Shown one piece after another: positions 44,846 through 55,497 of a stretch of DNA of 64,000 bases. A program made the translations under genes and the position numbers. The DNA comes from Siphonodentalium dalli (taxonomy: Eukaryota > Mollusca > Scaphopoda > Gadilida > Siphonodentaliidae), in NCBI GenBank assembly GCA_032622095.1, contig CP136068.1, positions 121,215,989 through 121,279,988 of the forward strand, read 5' to 3'. A model generated the notes under the pieces. That model did not search any database. It was not told the origin of the DNA and saw nothing but the letters and a program-made list of their open reading frames with translations. The first letter of the stretch is position 1. Every line of letters starts with the position of its first letter.

Positions 44846-44931
44846 AGACTCAAGACACTTTTTTTGCATGAATTAAAATATAGCATTTCTACAGCGAATT
44901 AGCTGCTTTTAAGGGAATCATACTAATTTTA

Positions 44932-45103
44932 TTTAGAGGTCAAATCCTTAGAAAGTTTGGTGATGATCAGATGAGGGAGGCGGTCTGTATACGTGCTAAC
45001 GGAAATTAAAGATGGTTCACAGATGGACACGCATAGCCAGACAGAAGGACAATGCCAACCCATAGCAATAGCTAAACCTAGACTTTGTCAAGTTGAGCTA
45101 AAA
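44932..45103 (+). repeat. 3' fragment of a Helitron/pearl-like element
   Basis: Part of one core unit (AAGTTTGGTGATGATCAGATG), a GGACACGCATAGCCAGACAG run, and the end CAATAGCTAAACC..TTGAGCTAA are present, as at 4383. The left part is missing. Confidence 0.6.
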
Positions 45104-45105
45104 AT

Positions 45106-46070
45106 ACACTGCCTGTGTTCTCATCTTCATCATTAATAACTCGAATAATGAGATTTCACATGTCACAACAATTGTTATGTAAACATTACTATTACTGTTA
45201 CAGTGGGATTACCAATAAAATTCCAATTGGTCCAATAAGATGGCTTAGTTTAATCAAGCCTTGATGTAAACATCAGAAAAGGTCAAATAACTAAAAAATA
45301 TTTTGAAAATCATATTCACGATTAGTGATGTTTGTTTATGTAACAATGGTTTCAACATGCAAATTTTTGTTAATGGATAACTATCAACAATGAATATAAA
45401 TAAGAAGAAAGGTGATCTATTTCTCCATGTTCTTCTTAGTGGTGATGTTTTACAGACTTTTATATTTTTTGCACATTTACCCACTGCAAATGCCTTGTGT
45501 CCCTTTAATATAAATCATGCAATGCAAAAATAGATATAGAATATCCACATAGTGCGACGAATAACATATTTATTTTTGAGAGTTTGTGGACATCTATTCA
45601 GCTCACATACAAGTAAATATAACTCTTATGTTCAGCCACACTTTGGGGATGTTTCCAATGAACATTATTTTAATTCAGAAACTCACTGTCATATTGGAAA
45701 AAACAACACAAAATTTACAAGTTTCAATTCAGAGTTGAGATAATTAACTATCCAGTCCATTTTTTGTGTTCATGTGACTGCATTATGAAACAGTCCCTCT
45801 TATCAATTCTAAATAGTGCCAGAAATTTACCTGCCATATTGCTATTCCCAATACAATTTTCATAATTATCCAAATTTGAAATTGAAGTGGATGTGTGTGC
45901 GTATAGCTGTCATAAGAGTATTGGTGCGTCGCACTTGAAAGTGTGAACTTTAGAACTGTGTAGGCAACATGCATTGGTTTTATTTCAACTAATTCACATA
46001 ACAATATCGGCATAATTCATTGCAAGAAACTTGTTGGTCTCACACTTAAGATATCCAAATCTAGATGAGC
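45106..46070. other. Intronic sequence, nothing recognised
   Basis: Part of the intron between exons 46541-46375 and 44689-44621. No exon or shared repeat was found. Confidence 0.4.
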
Positions 46071-46072
46071 TA

Positions 46073-46285
46073 CAGTAATGCCCTAATTAATCGACTGCTT
46101 AATCACAGCAGAATTATGGGTAACTTTTCAGGATTTAGTCGGAAATATGGCTTGTTGCCATTCATTGGAAAGCTCTCGGGGAGAGCTTTCCGATGAATGG
46201 CAACAAGCCATATTTCCGACTAATTCCTGAAACATTACCCATAATTCTGCTGTGGTTAAGCAGTCGATTAATTAGGGCTTTACTG
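46073..46285. mobile_element. TA-type foldback element (family FB)
   Basis: Flanked by TA (46071-46072, 46286-46287). The ends are CAGTAATGCCCTAATTAATC / GATTAATTAGGGCTTTACTG. The arms are almost perfect around a CTCTCGGGGAGAG centre. It lies 90 bp from the donor of exon 46541-46375. Confidence 0.85.
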
Positions 46286-46374
46286 TACTTCTAATATGCC
46301 CCAAATGTTGAATAAGTTAGAAGACAACAAAACAAAAACCAGCATAAATTTGAAATTTTGAGGAAAATACTCAC

Positions 46375-46541
46375 GTCACAGAACTGATCAAAACTGCCGA
46401 CAGGACCAATATCCTCCGGGTCAAGATCTCTCGAGCCAAGAGGGACCCCTTTCCTCGCCCGAGAAGCCCGCCTCTCGTCAATTGAATCATCAATAGCCAT
46501 CGCCTTGTCAATTCTCTCGGCAATGGCATTCCGTCTCTCTG
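46375..46541 (-). CDS. Zinc-finger gene, exon with basic-acidic linker and start of finger 3
   Basis: The acceptor is GAATGTTTCCAG and the donor GTGAGT. The exon is 167 nt, phase 1 to 0, 55 codons after completing an Ala codon. The peptide begins ERRNAIAERIDKAMAIDD, a predicted charged helix. It continues with RRASRARKGVPLGSRDLDPE and ends DQFCD, giving the first cysteine of finger 3 (C639 in the chain). The intron cuts finger 3 between its two cysteines, unlike fingers 1 and 2, which are cut before the first histidine. Confidence 0.85.
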
Positions 46542-46765
46542 CTGGAAACATTCAATTGTAGTATAAAATTATAAAAATAAAGTTGAGCAAGAAGTCCCAA
46601 AAAAAAAAAGGGAGGGAAGACTTTATTTTTATTTTTTTTGCCCTGATGACCATGGATGTGATTATATAATTCCAGTCTCGAGTGCCAAGTTTCACAGAGC
46701 TCTCAAACCAGTTTATTAAATACTTCAAATAAACCAAGGAACAATTGCTCTGCTATTGTAGTACC

Positions 46766-47689
46766 TAGGGTTGAAACGATTAATCGACTAGTCGTAGACG
46801 ACGCTGGAATGTCAGAACGTCGACTCTGAATTTTGCCGTCGACTAGTCGGAATATAGTGTATTAGTTTCATGTATAACGTTTTCAAGATCGATTCCGGCA
46901 TAAACGGTGTTAACTGCGCGTAAGTTATGGTCAGTATAACGTTTGGTGGCACCCAGAATTGACAGTGTTACTAGTATAGACACACACGGACCGGTGACCC
47001 GACTATTAATTGGATGAATGAAATTGACAACACAATGTCTCACTCGTCGTTTGAGGTCAAAGACATGATGGCAATGATTGACGCGGCTTTGTAGTTTGTC
47101 CGAGACCGCTTTGATACAGACACTGTGTATATTTCCATTGATCTCGCACCGTCGGATTATGATGCGATGCTGGGTGAAGGTCGCTTAAGGTGACGTCATT
47201 GGTGCTACCGTATATAAATTATACTGACATTAAGAACTGACTATCGTATTCTACAACGTAGCCTATACTATAGGGCGTATTTAGTCGGAACATTAACATT
47301 TTATAGTGACACCGCTCGGCACCGGTTTATTGGTGATCACGTGACTAAACGAAATAATCTCGAATGCTGATATTAAATTTAAAACCTGTATAAATGATCG
47401 TGTATCTAATCATTATCCACCACGTCTAATTATATAATTACATTCAGTGTGTTGGATAAATATCAAGATGTTTACAGTATTATTACCCAAATAAATTGGT
47501 GTGTATGCAGGGAAATGCGCAACGCAATAGAACGCCATTGCATCAGTCATCAGTGTACGCCATGTACGATGAATTTTAGGTACAATGTTATGTTTGAAAG
47601 TTTTGATATCGGGTACCGACTAGTCGACGCAACGCGACTTTTGGGCCTCGACTAGTCGACTCTGAAATTCACTAATCGTTTCAACACTA
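46766..47689. mobile_element. hAT element, 924 bp, nonautonomous
   Basis: The ends TAGGGTTGAAACGATTA / TAATCGTTTCAACACTA are inverted. A perfect 8-bp duplication GTAGTACC lies at 46758-46765 and 47690-47697. Subterminal CGACTAGTCG palindromes occur at both ends. No transposase frame was seen. The similar end at about 43925-43975 may be a fragment of the same family. Confidence 0.9.
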
Positions 47690-47918
47690 GTAGTACCGGT
47701 ATTGAGTTTCAGTCCATTAGGTGTCGGCACACCTGTCCATTTTTTTATTTTTTTTCTTGTAAATAATTCGGATGGACACCGACACCGCCACATGCTGCCA
47801 GTGCAATGTCATGTGGTTGATTGTTTAAACTTGTGTCGATTGCATCCGGTTATGGTTATAACAATATCACCAAATTCATATAAAAAATGTGGATCATAAA
47901 TAGACTCCTACTAGAAGG

Positions 47919-48163
47919 AGGCCCCCACCCCCCCTTTTCGTACGCCGTATTCCATGCCCTGTTATGAGGTATGCCGTATTCCGCCCCCTCTGTTAGGAGG
48001 TATTCGGTATTCCAAAAATACCGGTATTCGTACGCTGACCTTCAAAACAATGAAGTTTTCGTATATTTTTATGTATTCCATATGGCTGTTAACTGGTATT
48101 CCGTATTCCACCCTCTGTGTTAAGTGGTATTCCGTATTCCATGGGGGGTGGGGGTGGGGGCCT
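47919..48163. mobile_element. Inverted-repeat element with C-rich ends, 245 bp
   Basis: The ends AGGCCCCCACC / GGTGGGGGCCT are inverted and flanked by the 8-bp direct repeat CTAGAAGG (47911-47918, 48164-48171). The interior is a series of TATTCCGTATTCC and GGTATTCGGTATTCC motifs. An 8-bp duplication suggests hAT, but I recognise no family. Confidence 0.7.
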
Positions 48164-48257
48164 CTAGAAGGAACGATTAAAGACAACAAATACCACATAA
48201 TTCAGTTAAGAATAAGTCACACATCATCCAAAGTTCTGATACTATACTACGGGTATA

Positions 48258-48820
48258 CAGTAATGCTCTAATTAATCGACCCCTTAACCACAGCAGAATT
48301 ATGGGTAACTTTTCAGGATTTAGTTGGAAATATGGCTTTCCGATGAATGGCAACAAGCCATATTTCCGACTAAATCCTGAAATGTTACCCATAATTCTGC
48401 TGTGGTTAACCCTTTACCAAACAGAACGGCCCTGTGCCAATGCATTCTCTTATATATGCGAGTCGACCATAGGTCGCCTCGCATATATAAGAGAATGCAT
48501 TGGCTTAACACATTAAAAATTATAAAATTGTTAAAGAATGTAAGAAAAAATGGTAAAAAGTGTTTAAAAAAGATTTTTTTTAGGCCAATGCATTCTCTTA
48601 TATATATAGGTCGCCTCGCATATATAAGAGAATGCATTGGCACAGGGCATAACTGTAACCATCACAATGTGGTCGATGAACCGGTTCCAATAATATCCAT
48701 ATTTGTATGGTTTTATTGAGACAGACCGAAGATATTTTAGGCTGTTGAAGCTTTATTTGGGCGTTTTTGGCCGATTTGTTGGGTAAAGGATTAAGGGGTC
48801 GATTAATTAGAGCATTACTG
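48258..48820. mobile_element. Foldback element (FB) split by a TTAA element
   Basis: The outer ends CAGTAATGCTCTAATTAATC / GATTAATTAGAGCATTACTG are flanked by TA. The right arm is interrupted at its CTGTGG-TTAA-GGGG site by the P1 element 48410-48790, with the TTAA duplicated (48406-48409, 48791-48794). Confidence 0.85.
48410..48790. mobile_element. P1 double-hairpin element nested in a foldback element
   Basis: The ends are CCCTTTACCAAACAG / TTGTTGGGTAAAGGA. The second hairpin has lost part of one arm (TATATATATAGGTCGCC). Confidence 0.85.
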
Positions 48821-49322
48821 TACTTTAACTCCCGTCGGATTGTATAAATCAATACATGAGCACGAGCTTGTTCCATTTCCGAACATATTCCGCATTTTTT
48901 AAATAACTTGGGAATTTTAAACAGTCCGATATGTTTTTGATACAAATTTCATTAAACTGTTTCTCAATTCCCGATGTTGTTAGGATAGGATCAACAGTAC
49001 AGTATCTCCCGAGTCTCCTGTCTTAATAACATGTGAAGCAACTTTAGTTATGCGGAGATTGATGTGACTCTATGTGGTCCTATTTTCATGATATGTTTAG
49101 CATTCGGTATTAAACAGTCATAATGTCACCCCCAATAAATTTGACAAACGTGGTGCAAAAAAGTCAATGCGACTTTGTCAGAGACTCAAATAATATTTTT
49201 TGTTGGCTTAATAAATAAAAAATATTTGCCCTCCTAAGCAAATTTCAGGAAGGTGATTTTTTGCCACCCTGAATTTTCCTTAACACCAGACCTGTATATA
49301 TCATGTCACTGAGATGGGTTAA

Positions 49323-49514
49323 CCCTTTGAGTGCCAGGTCGATTTTTGTATCAACCCATATACCCTGTGCCAATGCATTGGCCTGACAATTTTTATTATT
49401 TTTTTTACAATTTTTTACAATTTTAATAATTTATTCTTATATAATTTATTCTTATATAACAGACTTATTTTGTAGGTTTAGGGCTGATGAGATCGGCCCC
49501 TGGCACTCAAAGGG
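49323..49514. mobile_element. TTAA-flanked P2 element with collapsed hairpin
   Basis: TTAA lies at 49319-49322 and 49515-49518. The ends are CCCTTTGAGTGCCAGG / CCTGGCACTCAAAGGG. It is collinear with 35174-35416, except that the 70-bp palindrome is reduced to GCCAATGCATTGGC (49369-49382). Confidence 0.85.
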
Positions 49515-49631
49515 TTAAAAAAAAACAATCCTTTTTTCAATTTCTCAACAATGGTCAATGTTTTTCCTGGAAATACTTTACTAATTTTTATAATTTAATA
49601 CTAAAATAAATAGATCAAATTTAATACAAAC

Positions 49632-49761
49632 CAGCTTCTTTCTCTTCAGCTTCTTTCTCCTCAGATGAATCGTCTGATACCTCGACAGGTTTACTGGCTT
49701 GGGTGCCTAATCTCATTACATTCTGAGTATGTAGAACAGTTCGACTGTGCCTATAGTAGGC
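49632..49761 (-). CDS. Zinc-finger gene, exon completing finger 2
   Basis: The acceptor TATTTTAAG is followed by a 130-nt exon (phase 0 to 1, 43 codons). The donor GTTTGT is the weakest in the model. The peptide begins AYYRHSRTVLHTQNVM, supplying both histidines (H546, H552) of finger 2, and then becomes acidic (SDDSSEEKEAEEKEA). Its first 16 residues match those of exon 57036-56919 at 13 positions, and the length and phases are the same type. The two exons therefore derive from a duplication. Confidence 0.85.
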
Positions 49762-49879
49762 CTTAAAATAGACAATATCAAGATTGAAGAACAATTATAG
49801 TTTTAGTTATCTAATGCCACTCGACATCAAGTGACTACAGGACTACTAGCTACAAAAGATTATATAGGTAAGAATGCCA

Positions 49880-50291
49880 CAAAGCCTGCAAATAGTGTGT
49901 CTGTCATTTAGAGAATGAGGTCCCCAGAGGGTGAATTTAGTGTTGCTATCCTGCACAGCGGTCTAACATTGATCACCAAATTCATCTTCTGGGGATGTCA
50001 TTCTGTTTAGGCCTCATCTTCTGGAAAGTATCTATAGTCTCAAATTAACATTGTTTTAGTTACTTTTTACCTTATAGGAAGTTACTATTTCCCCCAATTT
50101 TCAGAAGATAAAATGCATAATCGAGGTAACGAATGGGTGAACATCACCAACTTCAACTGGGGAATTCATATTCAAGCTGATCCTAGCTCTCCCACAACAG
50201 TTGAGTCTAAGCAGAATGAGGTTCCCAGAGGGTGAATTTACCCTCTGGGGACCTCATTCTGCAAATGACTGACACAATATTTTCTGGCTTG
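49880..50291. mobile_element. hAT-type hairpin element (family HB, long form)
   Basis: The left hairpin arm (GAATGAGGTCCCCAGAGGG) and right hairpin remnant (GGTTCCCAGAGGGTGAATTT folding to its complement) flank a diverged spacer. The ends AAAGCCTGCAAATAGTGTG / CACAATATTTTCTGGCTTG are imperfect. No target duplication was found. Confidence 0.6.
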
Positions 50292-51495
50292 ACTACTGGC
50301 CACAAATGAATACATAGATGATGCCACAAGTATATGATCTGGTAAATAATAACGCACCAGTTTCCTGCGACATGATGGTACAATAAGAACCCAAGCAGAC
50401 ATGTTAAGTTTTGAAAATGGCAATCCTGGGGATTTTTGCAGGGATTTTTGCAGGGATTTTTGCGGGAAGTATGCCCATCTTTTTATTTATCATTTTTATG
50501 ATGAAGATTACATAGTTTTATGAGTTTCTATTTTGTATTTTATAAATTATAAATTATAAATTTTATAAAATTACTCTTGGTGTTACCGACAGTTCGTTTA
50601 TATTTTGAGCAGTATTGCTTAGTGTTGAAGTTACCAACAGTGCATCTGCACATGTGGGAAAAATTGCATGTCTTCCATATTTTTGAGGTTTTCCTTAGGG
50701 CAATCTGGGAGACTCACTGACAATCTGAAACTTAACAGCTCTGAACTGAAGGATTGAGTTGTATCTTGTGTCAACACAAATGAGTGCAATAATGTCACCC
50801 TTATATACCACTGCACTGTGTTATTCTATGTTTATTGCACATCCAAACATTGTAGCATGCAGAATACGGAAATTGAAGTCAATATTAACTCGCTTAATTA
50901 AATAAGCTTGTGATTCAAGTAGTATATACCTCTTAATAGTACAGATTTTCTTTTATAATTGACATTATCATTCAGTCAGGAATATTTTTAACATAATCGG
51001 TCTGTATTACTCATGGATAAGATGGATTGAATTTTCCAAAAATTAAACCCGTGGATTTAAAAAAATATTTCAAGTATTTCATTTTGGAAATACATGATGT
51101 ATTATCAAATTTTAAAATGGTGCGAGTAGAGATGTGCAGTTTTGAAATTTCATTATGGTTTCAGTTTTAACAGAAGAGTCGAGTTTTCAGTTTAGGTTTT
51201 ATTTAACCACACGTATGTATAATGATATACATGTACAGCCAAATAAACTGACATTAAATAATACTTAAATGTGGTGTATTACAAAATATATATAGGTAAT
51301 GGTATATACCATTTCAAATTAAACTCAAATGTTAGAGATGTAACTATATTGGGGTTATCGGTATTTGCCAACACCGATATTTTTCGTTTCTGTTACAGGC
51401 CATACTGATACCTATAATACAATATATCACTTTATGCTATAAGTTAGAAGATTTGGTCACCATCATAATCTGTTTGGTAATAAAATAGAACTCAC
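50292..51495. other. Intronic sequence, nothing recognised
   Basis: Apart from a triple GGGATTTTTGC at 50430-50463, no repeat or exon was found. Confidence 0.4.
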
Positions 51496-51671
51496 ATTAT
51501 TGTCAGCAAATTTGAGGTTACATATTGTACATTCCGTATCATCATCTTCACTGTCTTCATCATCTTCGTCCACTGTTGGTTCCACAGACGACTCAGCACT
51601 CTTTGACTCCTGAGAAGAATTTACCTGTTTTGTTTTGTCCTTGGCAACGGATGATGATTGTTTAGGGTCAG
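51496..51671 (-). CDS. Zinc-finger gene, exon with acidic run and start of finger 2
   Basis: The acceptor CCAATTTAG and donor GTGAGT enclose 176 nt (phase 1 to 0; 58 codons after a split Ala). The peptide begins DPKQSSSVAKDKTKQVNSSQ and passes into the acidic run DEDDEDSEDDDTE. It ends CTICNLKFADNN, giving C530 and C533 of finger 2. The arrangement of an acidic run followed directly by CxxC and the exon end repeats that of exon 62519-61189 (DDSDDEDTTHCAVC). This is evidence for duplication of the exon pair. Confidence 0.9.
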
Positions 51672-52884
51672 CTAAATTGGAAACAATATGTATCAAAATT
51701 TTGTGCTGGAGAGAAGAATGGCAAGATATTTCTTTACCCTTTCTTAACTGAATGGATTCTATATGAGAATAATTGCGATATTAAATGTGTTGGTTTTATT
51801 TATTGCAAAAATTTATTTCAACTGAATATATGAGATATACGTTCACCAGGATGTTGTGGATTAATCGTCAATCAGTATGTCAAGACCAGACCTGTTAAGT
51901 TTTGAAAATGGCCATCCGTGATATTTTTGCGGGAGGAATCCACAAATATGCTCATGTTAAAAAAATTATGTTTTAAAATTAATTCAGTAATTGATTTTAA
52001 TCTTTAATTCCTTTTATTTATGATGAAGATTATAGAATTTTATACTGCGAGATACATTCATGTTTATATGAATATAAAACAATATATTGAACAGCAAACA
52101 AATCATCAAAGGTAATGGTCAACTAAGCTATACCAATTGTGGTCTTCAAGAAAGAAGATCACTTCCTGTTAAAAATAGTTTTCCCCCCTTTAATTGTCCA
52201 CATTGTACGAACAGTCAGGTCATTAATTTTCACTCAACTGCTGCACTTGTGAAGTTTCATCGTTTATACAGCATTTTCAATCATCATGACACAATCATGG
52301 CTTTAGGAGAGTGTGAAAATCAATTAAGGTTATCACCTTGCAATCATAGATAACAGCTATTTGTGTTGAAGTTACTGACAGTGCATCTGCACCTGTCCAT
52401 TTTACTGACAAAAATCAGAAGTACATATTGGGCCGAATGCGGGAAAAATGTATGGTCTTCTGTATTTTGTACATTTTTCGTATGTAATCCGGGAGTCTCA
52501 CGGACAATCCGTGAAACTTAAAGACATATTATGGATTTGTTCGAGGAAGTGAAAATGATAAGTTAGTATTCAGTTGCTATACCAACTGGAGGAATGTAGC
52601 ATTCTACTAACATCGCCGAAAATCTCATACAAACCGACCGTACCACTCCATAGAAAATATCTTCTGAACTACGCTCAATTGTAAATATTTACTTCTTGAT
52701 TTGGGACCGATAATTTCGCTGTCAAGAGTCACTGCGTTTAATTATTATATAATAATGATGATGTGTATTGTCAATTTGGATACAGTATTTGTAAAAATAA
52801 CTACTTTAAATTTCGATTATTCTATATTCTATATTTGATCACCCTATGGGAGCATTTCACATCACTTTAATTGATTTTGATAAA
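51672..52884. other. Intronic sequence, fragment of P4 at left
   Basis: TTACCCTTTCTTAACTGAAT at 51736-51756 resembles a P4 left end. The rest shows no recognisable repeat or exon. Confidence 0.35.
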
Positions 52885-54520
52885 AATGAAAGTGTCAATG
52901 ACACTGTAGCTCAACTTGGAAAGGGAATAATTTAATGTATTACAGTCAATGGAGCAATTAGGAATGTGGAAAGTTGAATGTCTAATACTAGTTTATAGAC
53001 ATGAAGAGAAAAGTAAAATCCAAGATGGCTGCTGGCGGCCATGTTTTCGGCCGAATGACCCCAAAATGAGTCGTTCCCATCTAAATGTCATCGTTAACAT
53101 CCATGACAAATTTATGACGATCAGACTAAAGGTACGACCTGTAGCCCATGCTAAAGAATTTAGTCATACAAAGAGTAAAATCCAAGATGGCTGCAGGCGG
53201 CCATGTTTTTTGGCCGAATGACCCCAAAATTACCCGTTCCCATCTACATGTCATTGTTAACATCCATAAAAAATTTCATGATGATCAGACTAAAGGTACG
53301 ACCTGCAGCCCGTGCTAAAGAATTTAGTCATACAAAGAGTAAAATCCAAGATGGCTGCTGGCGACCATGTTTTTTGGACGAATGACCCCAAAATTACTCG
53401 TTCCCATCTATATGTCAATATTATCATCCATGACAAATTTCATGATGATCAGACGAACAGTACAACCTGTGGCCCGTGCTAATGGATTTAATTTTGAAAT
53501 CCAAGATGGCCGCTGGCGGCCATGTTTTTTGTCCGAATGACCCCAAAATGACTCGTTCCCATCTACATTCCAATTTCAACAGCCATGACAAATTTTATGA
53601 TGATCAGACTAAAGGTACGCCCTGTAGCCCGTGCTAAAGGATTTAGTCATACAAAGAGTAAAATACAAGATGGCTACTGGCGGCCATGTTATTTGGCCGA
53701 ATGACCCCAAAATGACTCGTTCCCATCTACATGTCATTATTAACATTCTTGACAAATTTTATGATGATCAGACTAAAAGTAGGACCTGTAGCCCGTGCTA
53801 AAGGATTTAGTCATACAAAGAGTAAAATCCAAGATGGCTGCTGACGACCATGTTTTTTGGCCGAATCACCCCAAAATTACTCGTTCCCATCTATATGTCA
53901 ATATTATCATCCATGACAAATTTCATGATGATCAGACGAACAGTACGACCTGTGGCCCTGGATTAAATTTTGAAATCCAAGATGGCTGCTGGCAGCCATG
54001 TTTTTTGTCCGAATGACCCCAAAATGACTCGTTCCCATCTACATTCCAATTTCAACAGCCATGACAAATTTTATGATGATCAGACTAAAAGTACGACCTG
54101 TAGCCCATGCTAAAGAATTTAGTCAAACAAAGAGTAAAATCCAAGATGGCTGCTGGCGGCCATGTTTTTTGGCCGAATCACCCCAAAATTACTCGTTCCC
54201 ATCTACATGTCAATATTAAGATCCATGATGATCAGACAAACAGTACAGCCTGTAGCCCGTGCTAATGGATTGAATTTTGAAATCCAAGATGGCCACTGGC
54301 GGCCATGTTTTTTTTCCAAATGACCCCAAAATGACTCGTTCCCATCTACATGTCAATGTCAACATCCATGACAAATTTCATAATAATCGGACCAAAGGTA
54401 CGAACTGTAGCCCGTGCTAAAGGAAATTGTTGACGAATCACGCACACATGCACACACACACGCACGACGGATACCAAGCCATGGCAATAGCTCAAACTTT
54501 ACAAAGTAAAGTTGAGCTAA
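52885..54520 (+). mobile_element. Helitron/pearl-like element with ~160-bp tandem core
   Basis: The left part AATGAAAGTGTCAATGACAC is identical to that at 9166. About nine core units with AAGATGGCTGCTGGCGGCCA follow, then a CACACATGCACACACACACG run and the end TAGCTCAAACTTTACAAAG..GTTGAGCTAA. The units differ from those of 9166-11546 by shared substitutions (GTGCTAAAGAATTTAGTCAT), so the arrays have evolved separately. Confidence 0.75.
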
Positions 54521-54599
54521 AAAATGTCAATCTTCCATCTGGAGATTTTTTTTCCCTGATGTGCGAAAACCAACTAATAAAATTGCTGTGGTCTTAGAC

Positions 54600-55064
54600 A
54601 AGCCTGAATTTAGTGAGTGTGCCTGTCATTTGCAGAATGAGGTCCCCAGAGGGTGAATTCAGTGATGCTAACCTGCATAGCGGGCTAGCATCACCAAATT
54701 CACCCTCTGGGGACCTCATTATGCATGACCTCATCTGCTATGGGAGATATAGACTCAGATTGAAGTTCCCAAATGATGAATATTATGATATACACCCATT
54801 GGGAACCTTGATTATGCAATGTGTCATCTGCCAATTTGGGGATATAGAGAAACTAATTTAAAAAAGAAATAGAATCTATGTGAAGAAGTTTTCCATAGAA
54901 ATTTTATAATAAAGAAAATTTCCAAAGAAGATGAGGCCAAAGCAGAATGAGGTCCCAAGAGGGTGAATTTAGTGAAGCTAGCCTGCTATGTGGGATAGCA
55001 TCACTAAATTCACCCTTTAGGGACCTCATTCTGCAAATGACAGGCGCACTAAATTCAGACTTGA
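54600..55064. mobile_element. hAT-type hairpin element (family HB, long form)
   Basis: The ends CAAGCCTGAATTTAGTGAG / CGCACTAAATTCAGACTTG enclose two hairpins and the conserved spacer of 41799-42262. No matching flanking 8-mer was found, perhaps because the right flank is another copy. Confidence 0.75.
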
Positions 55065-55275
55065 CCTCGTTCTGCTTAGGCTTCATCTTCTGTGCCTGTG
55101 GAAAGTATCTTTATTACAAAATTAACAAGTTTGTTTAGTGTCTTTAGAAACTTCTTCACAAAGATTCTTTTCTAGACACATTCCATCGAGGTTTCCACAT
55201 CACAATATTCACCATCTCAGAACTTAAATCTGAGTCTATATCTCCCATAGCAGATGAGGCCATGCAGAATGAGGT
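55065..55275. repeat. Inverted partial copy of the HB long form
   Basis: TCGTTCTGCTTAGGCTTCATC through TCCCATAGCAGATGAGGCCATG matches the spacer of the neighbouring element on the opposite strand. Both hairpins are reduced to GCAGAATGAGGTC remnants. Confidence 0.6.
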
Positions 55276-55279
55276 CACC

Positions 55280-55442
55280 CCATTTGTAAAAGAATGCACT
55301 GGCTTACAAGGTCAAGGTGAATATTGTTAGGCCCTTTGTATTTTCTTATATATGCGAGACTCATATGGGAGACTCGCATATACAAGAGAATGCATTGGCA
55401 CAGGGTTTTCGCAATATTTCAGGAAGCTCCAGTCATGGAAGG
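55280..55442. repeat. P3 hairpin element, left end missing
   Basis: The half hairpin AAGAATGCACTGGCTTACAA, a second full hairpin, and the right end TCCAGTCATGGAAGGG are followed by TTAA. Confidence 0.65.
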
Positions 55443-55497
55443 GTTAAGAAGATAACTGAAATACAGAATTACAGATTTATACATAAGAAAACATCTA

